64,000 bases of DNA from Cercis canadensis (taxonomy: Eukaryota; Streptophyta; Magnoliopsida; Fabales; Fabaceae). Where the stretch lies: positions 293,018 through 357,017 of the forward strand of contig QAOA01000936.1 in the NCBI GenBank assembly GCA_003255065.1, read 5' to 3'. Positions 62,182-64,000 of this stretch are shown here, in pieces (within the stretch, counting starts at the first letter, position 1; every line of letters starts with the position of its first letter). Below the pieces are notes generated by a model, which searched no databases, was not told the origin of the DNA, and worked only from the letters and a program-made list of their open reading frames with translations. Made by a program: the position numbers and the translations under genes.

Positions 62182-63546
62182 TTATGTAACTCGGTGAGCT
62201 GAGCAATCTTCTGGAGCAAACATAATATGATGAGAATTCAGATCATAAATAAAGCGAATATTCTGTTGTTGCCACAACCCAATGATGTTTGTGCCTTGAA
62301 AACTTTCCATCAGCGCCACACAAAAATACCCATCCTTTTCAACAGTCATATGCTGGGGTTGTACTTCAAGATCAGCGCCTTGAAAATGGAATGTCATCCC
62401 TGCAAATCGGTTAAAACCCACCTTTTTCTTGTAGCAAAGACCTAAAGGCTCACTTGCACTATGATATCTCTCAAGGTAAAAGCTTTTATAGTAAATTCCA
62501 AAAGCTCCTGCAACACTTGCATAAGGTTCTGCAACCAAATAAGAATATATTGCCCCGCTATCTATAACACAACCCCCTCTACCACCTTGTTTAATTGCAA
62601 AAGTTCCAGGTCGAAGCCTCAACCTTTCCCCTGCAACACTAATATCTACTACATCCAAATAGTAGTAAGGCAAATCTCCTACTTTTACAAATGGAGTTCT
62701 TTGGAAATGGGTTTGACTCCTTGTGACTATGTCTGTACCAAAGCTTAGCACATTGCCAAAAATTGCTGGAGGGCTTAGAGGGAGCAAGCAATAAGAGAAA
62801 CGATAATTAATCCTATTGCCCAACTGATAAACTAAAGAATCTGGGGCCAAACCCAATCCTAATATGCCACTTATACGACGACTGTCAAAAGCAAAATTTC
62901 TGTTATCATTGGAGCAACCAAAAACCATGTTACTGAGGGGTTCTTGCCTGTTTCCACTCATGACTGTGAATGTTTCCATGGATGCAATTCCTCGGGTAAC
63001 GGCACCACCAGCATAAGGAAAATTGTAGACGCATTGGCCACGGACACACTGATAGAGATGGCAAAGATTGTGGGTACAGGGAAGTTTTGTGTAGGTTCTT
63101 GAATTTTTTGGATTGAAAATAGGGTCTATTTGGGTGAAACACTTTATGCAAGGTTGGCATTGTGTCCAAATGAGTCTACTTCCAGTGTCTACAACTAGCA
63201 TCTGGGAGAACTTAGGGGTGCCAATGTATAGTTGTGCACAAAAGAAGGAGCCATGTTTATACATTTGGAGATGGTAGCCAGCAGCATCAGGTTTCATGGT
63301 GGCATTACCACTTGACACCATGCTGCCTATGTAGTTGACTCTTGCATTTGAAAATTCAACCATTCTTTGAAATTTTTCATGTTGGGTTAGATTTCCTGGG
63401 TAGAAAGGCGACTCTGGGGAATCCCAAGGAATGAGTTTTAGACTAAATCCTATAGGGTTTGAGGTATTGAGAAAGGCTAAGCATAGAGGAATGAGGTAAA
63501 GAAAGATGATAGTAGCTGAAAAAGCTGAAGATTTTTCCATTGTCAT
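62182..63546 (-). CDS. Nepenthesin/CDR1-type aspartic protease (intact copy)
   Basis: An intronless ORF of 454 residues encodes a secreted A1-family aspartic endopeptidase. It has a signal peptide (IIFLYLIPLCLA, about 12-24), a pro-region (SNPIGFSLKLIPWDSPESPF) and first catalytic Asp120 in VVDTGSRLIWTQC. A Cys-rich plant-specific insert (CQPCIKCF, CTHNLCHLYQC, CVRGQC) follows, then second catalytic Asp329 in CVIDSGAIYSYL, and the C-terminal IIGLWQQQNIRFIYDL block. Both active-site Asp residues are present. The second ATG (63540, MEKSSAF) matches the start of copy 1 (MENPPAF) and is the likelier start. Such proteases act in the apoplast or vacuole, some in defence or stress; the substrate is unknown. 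Confidence 0.92.
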   Translation of the reverse strand: MTMEKSSAFSATIIFLYLIPLCLAFLNTSNPIGFSLKLIPWDSPESPFYPGNLTQHEKFQRMVEFSNARVNYIGSMVSSGNATMKPDAAGYHLQMYKHGSFFCAQLYIGTPKFSQMLVVDTGSRLIWTQCQPCIKCFTQIDPIFNPKNSRTYTKLPCTHNLCHLYQCVRGQCVYNFPYAGGAVTRGIASMETFTVMSGNRQEPLSNMVFGCSNDNRNFAFDSRRISGILGLGLAPDSLVYQLGNRINYRFSYCLLPLSPPAIFGNVLSFGTDIVTRSQTHFQRTPFVKVGDLPYYYLDVVDISVAGERLRLRPGTFAIKQGGRGGCVIDSGAIYSYLVAEPYASVAGAFGIYYKSFYLERYHSASEPLGLCYKKKVGFNRFAGMTFHFQGADLEVQPQHMTVEKDGYFCVALMESFQGTNIIGLWQQQNIRFIYDLNSHHIMFAPEDCSAHRVT

Positions 63547-64000
63547 TGATCAAAGGATGAGTTTTGCGGGTGATGCACCACTAACACCATGGTTTACATT
63601 AATATAGGGGATCAAGTGAAGCAGGGTCATTATTGTTGATTAATTAAAGTAACGAGAATCTGGATGTCTAGCTGGATTTAGATTAATTAAGGAAGGGAAG
63701 ATAATTAAAAAAGGTGAATGAATCTAGGCATAATATATATAGTGATACATTATCTAATGCATTAATTATCACTGATAATACATTAATTATCAGTGACTTT
63801 TCCATTGTTATTGAACAAAAGATGAGTTTTGCGGGTAATAAATTATCTGATGAATAATTATCACTGATAATACATTAATTATCTCTTTTTGCTGATCAAT
63901 ACATTAATTATCTCTAATAATACATTAATTTTTCCTTTGCTTGAACTGATAATACATTAATGATCTCTAATATTGTATTTAATGGTGACACCCACAACCC
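63547..64000. repeat. Upstream region of protease copy 2 with taatacattaattatc repeats and a copied gene start
   Basis: Variants of gataatacattaattatc recur at least five times between about 63736 and 63983. Within them, 63798-63839 is a diverged second copy of the protease start region 63533-63574 (ttttccattgtcattgatca..., gatgagttttgcggg), so part of the gene's 5' end was duplicated upstream. The promoter has CTATATTAATG in place of the TATA box of copy 1. Confidence 0.7.

Overview
This is nuclear DNA from a flowering plant, most likely a eudicot. The supporting signs are AT-rich intergenic DNA, multi-exon genes with GT-AG introns, a nuclear tRNA gene, SINEs, MITEs and solo LTRs, and plant-specific families (early nodulin-like protein, HD-ZIP IV START, VUP, UGT79-type glycosyltransferase, nepenthesin-like protease). 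A woody rosid such as Citrus would fit, but the sequence alone does not fix the species. Exon coordinates were worked out by hand from splice sites, and all internal phases close.

Layout, left to right. (1) 0.8-3.8 kb, minus strand: 5' part of a TBC/GYP7-type Rab-GAP gene that runs off the left edge. (2) 5.0-5.2 kb: a SINE with a perfect 12-bp target duplication. (3) 6.8-7.8 kb, plus: two-exon early nodulin-like (phytocyanin) gene. (4) 9.0-16.5 kb, minus: complete 15-exon PDIL5-4-type protein disulfide isomerase. (5) 18.6-22.7 kb, plus: complete 8-exon mitochondrial ETF alpha subunit, with one GC-AG intron containing a 34-G run. (6) 23.4-23.9 kb: a MULE-type foldback element. (7) 24.9 kb: tRNA-Gly(CCC). 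(8) 27.8-28.7 kb, minus: three-exon VUP-like gene. (9) 29-39.8 kb: gene-poor DNA with foldback elements, microsatellites and a second SINE. (10) 39.9-44.3 kb, plus: a gene with the START and C-terminal parts of an HD-ZIP IV factor but no homeodomain or leucine zipper. (11) 45.6-53.1 kb, minus: 16-exon AP-5 beta-like gene with a perfect 75-bp palindrome in an intron. (12) 54.1-64 kb: a duplicated UGT/aspartic-protease module. The first protease copy is split by a solo LTR. A second, larger solo LTR carries a nested MITE. The second UGT copy is reduced to a short relic, and the second protease copy is intact.

The genes are functionally unrelated housekeeping or plant-family genes; there is no operon-like logic except the UGT/protease tandem duplication. 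The most interesting items are the homeodomain-less HD-ZIP IV-like gene, the long palindrome, the nested or gene-breaking mobile elements with clean target duplications, and several single-N joins flanked by duplicated sequence that look like unmerged contig overlaps.
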